NCBI GenBank assembly: GCA_026709725.1
Contig: JAPOSK010000434.1
Location: forward strand, 1 to 7,331
Length of the DNA stretch: 7,331 bases
Origin: Paracoccaceae bacterium
GTDB taxonomy: Bacteria > Pseudomonadota > Alphaproteobacteria > Rhodobacterales > Rhodobacteraceae
Direction: 5' to 3'
The notes under the pieces are model-generated. The model worked only from the letters and a program-made list of their open reading frames with translations, was not told where the DNA came from and ran no database searches. Positions 7,133 through 7,331 of this stretch are shown piece after piece; position 1 is the first letter of the stretch, and each line of letters begins with the position of its first letter. The position numbers and the translations under genes were made by a program.

Positions 7133-7161
7133 AACATAGCAGAATCCATTGACAGAACCAA
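7133..7161 (-). promoter_or_regulatory. Candidate extended -10 promoter of the SLC13 gene
   Basis: On the minus strand, TGCTATGTT (an extended -10; TATGTT at 7138-7133) follows TTGGTT (7161-7156; 3 of 6 to the -35 consensus) with a 17-base spacer. Transcription would start near 7126, only about 11 bases before the ATG, so the leader would be unusually short. This makes the call tentative. Confidence 0.28.
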
Positions 7162-7231
7162 GACAGTCAACCACACACCTGAATATGAATGGCTTGAAAA
7201 TTCGAGCGCAATCCTTACATCTAGAAAAGGT

Positions 7232-7247
7232 TGAATACCATTATTCA
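7232..7247. promoter_or_regulatory. Inverted repeat in the divergent region, possible operator
   Basis: TGAATA-CCAT-TATTCA has perfect 6-base arms around a 4-base centre. It lies in the AT-rich intergenic space between the SLC13 gene (start 7115, minus) and the possible gene start at 7295 (plus). Such a position would allow one regulator to control both directions. The binding protein is unknown. Confidence 0.35.
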
Positions 7248-7294
7248 TGCAATGTTGTTCGACCAGGGATGTTCACTAAACAGAAAGATTGGTG

Positions 7295-7331
7295 ATGACA
7301 GAGCAGCAGCAACGGGCAGAACGATTGAATG
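7295..7331 (+). CDS. Possible 5' fragment of a gene leaving the right edge
   Basis: An ATG at 7295 (with an in-frame GTG directly before it at 7292) opens a frame reading MTEQQQRAERLN to the window end. The hydrophilic, Gln/Glu/Arg-rich start looks like that of a cytoplasmic protein, for example a regulator, but twelve residues identify nothing. There is no clear Shine-Dalgarno, only purine-rich AAAGA about 9 bases upstream. Divergent placement against the SLC13 gene fits a transporter-regulator pair; this is an inference. Confidence 0.33.
   Translation, partial: MTEQQQRAERLN

Overview
The window looks like chromosomal DNA of an alphaproteobacterium. GC content is moderate (mid-50s percent by eye). 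The DXS protein carries the alphaproteobacterial-looking [10 protein letters not shown] segment after its NDN motif, and dxs is followed almost immediately by a new start codon, as in the common alphaproteobacterial dxs-tlyA arrangement. I cannot place it at genus level; a marine or Rhodospirillales-like origin is only a guess.

Layout, left to right. (1) Positions 1-20, minus: the first six codons of a gene running off the left edge, possibly tlyA by synteny. (2) 29-1921, minus: complete dxs, the first enzyme of the non-mevalonate isoprenoid pathway, with a good sigma70-type promoter and an inverted repeat in its leader. (3) 2094-3056, plus: a ROK-family sugar kinase with a TTG start and an altered zinc-binding cysteine motif, divergent from dxs. 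(4) 3057-3923: almost 900 bases without an intact gene. The minus strand of this gap (3210-3687) holds a decayed, frameshifted GIY-YIG nuclease-family gene; next to it, upstream of the following gene, is a strong dyad at 3790-3815. (5) 3924-5246, plus: a histidinol-dehydrogenase-superfamily enzyme that is not a canonical HisD and most resembles sulfopropanediol 3-dehydrogenase (HpsN). (6) 5319-7115, minus: an SLC13/DASS-type permease with two cytoplasmic RCK_C (TrkA_C) domains, convergent with the dehydrogenase. (7) 7116-7294: a divergent intergenic region with an inverted repeat, then a possible gene start at 7295 running off the right edge.

The genes do not form one operon: strands alternate and most boundaries are divergent or convergent. 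The most plausible functional link is between the HpsN-like dehydrogenase and the SLC13 permease, since some SLC13 proteins with RCK_C domains move sulfate or organic anions. That link is an inference. I saw no CRISPR array, tRNA, rRNA, insertion sequence or phage gene. The most notable new observation is the frameshifted GIY-YIG pseudogene hidden in what would otherwise be annotated as an empty gap.
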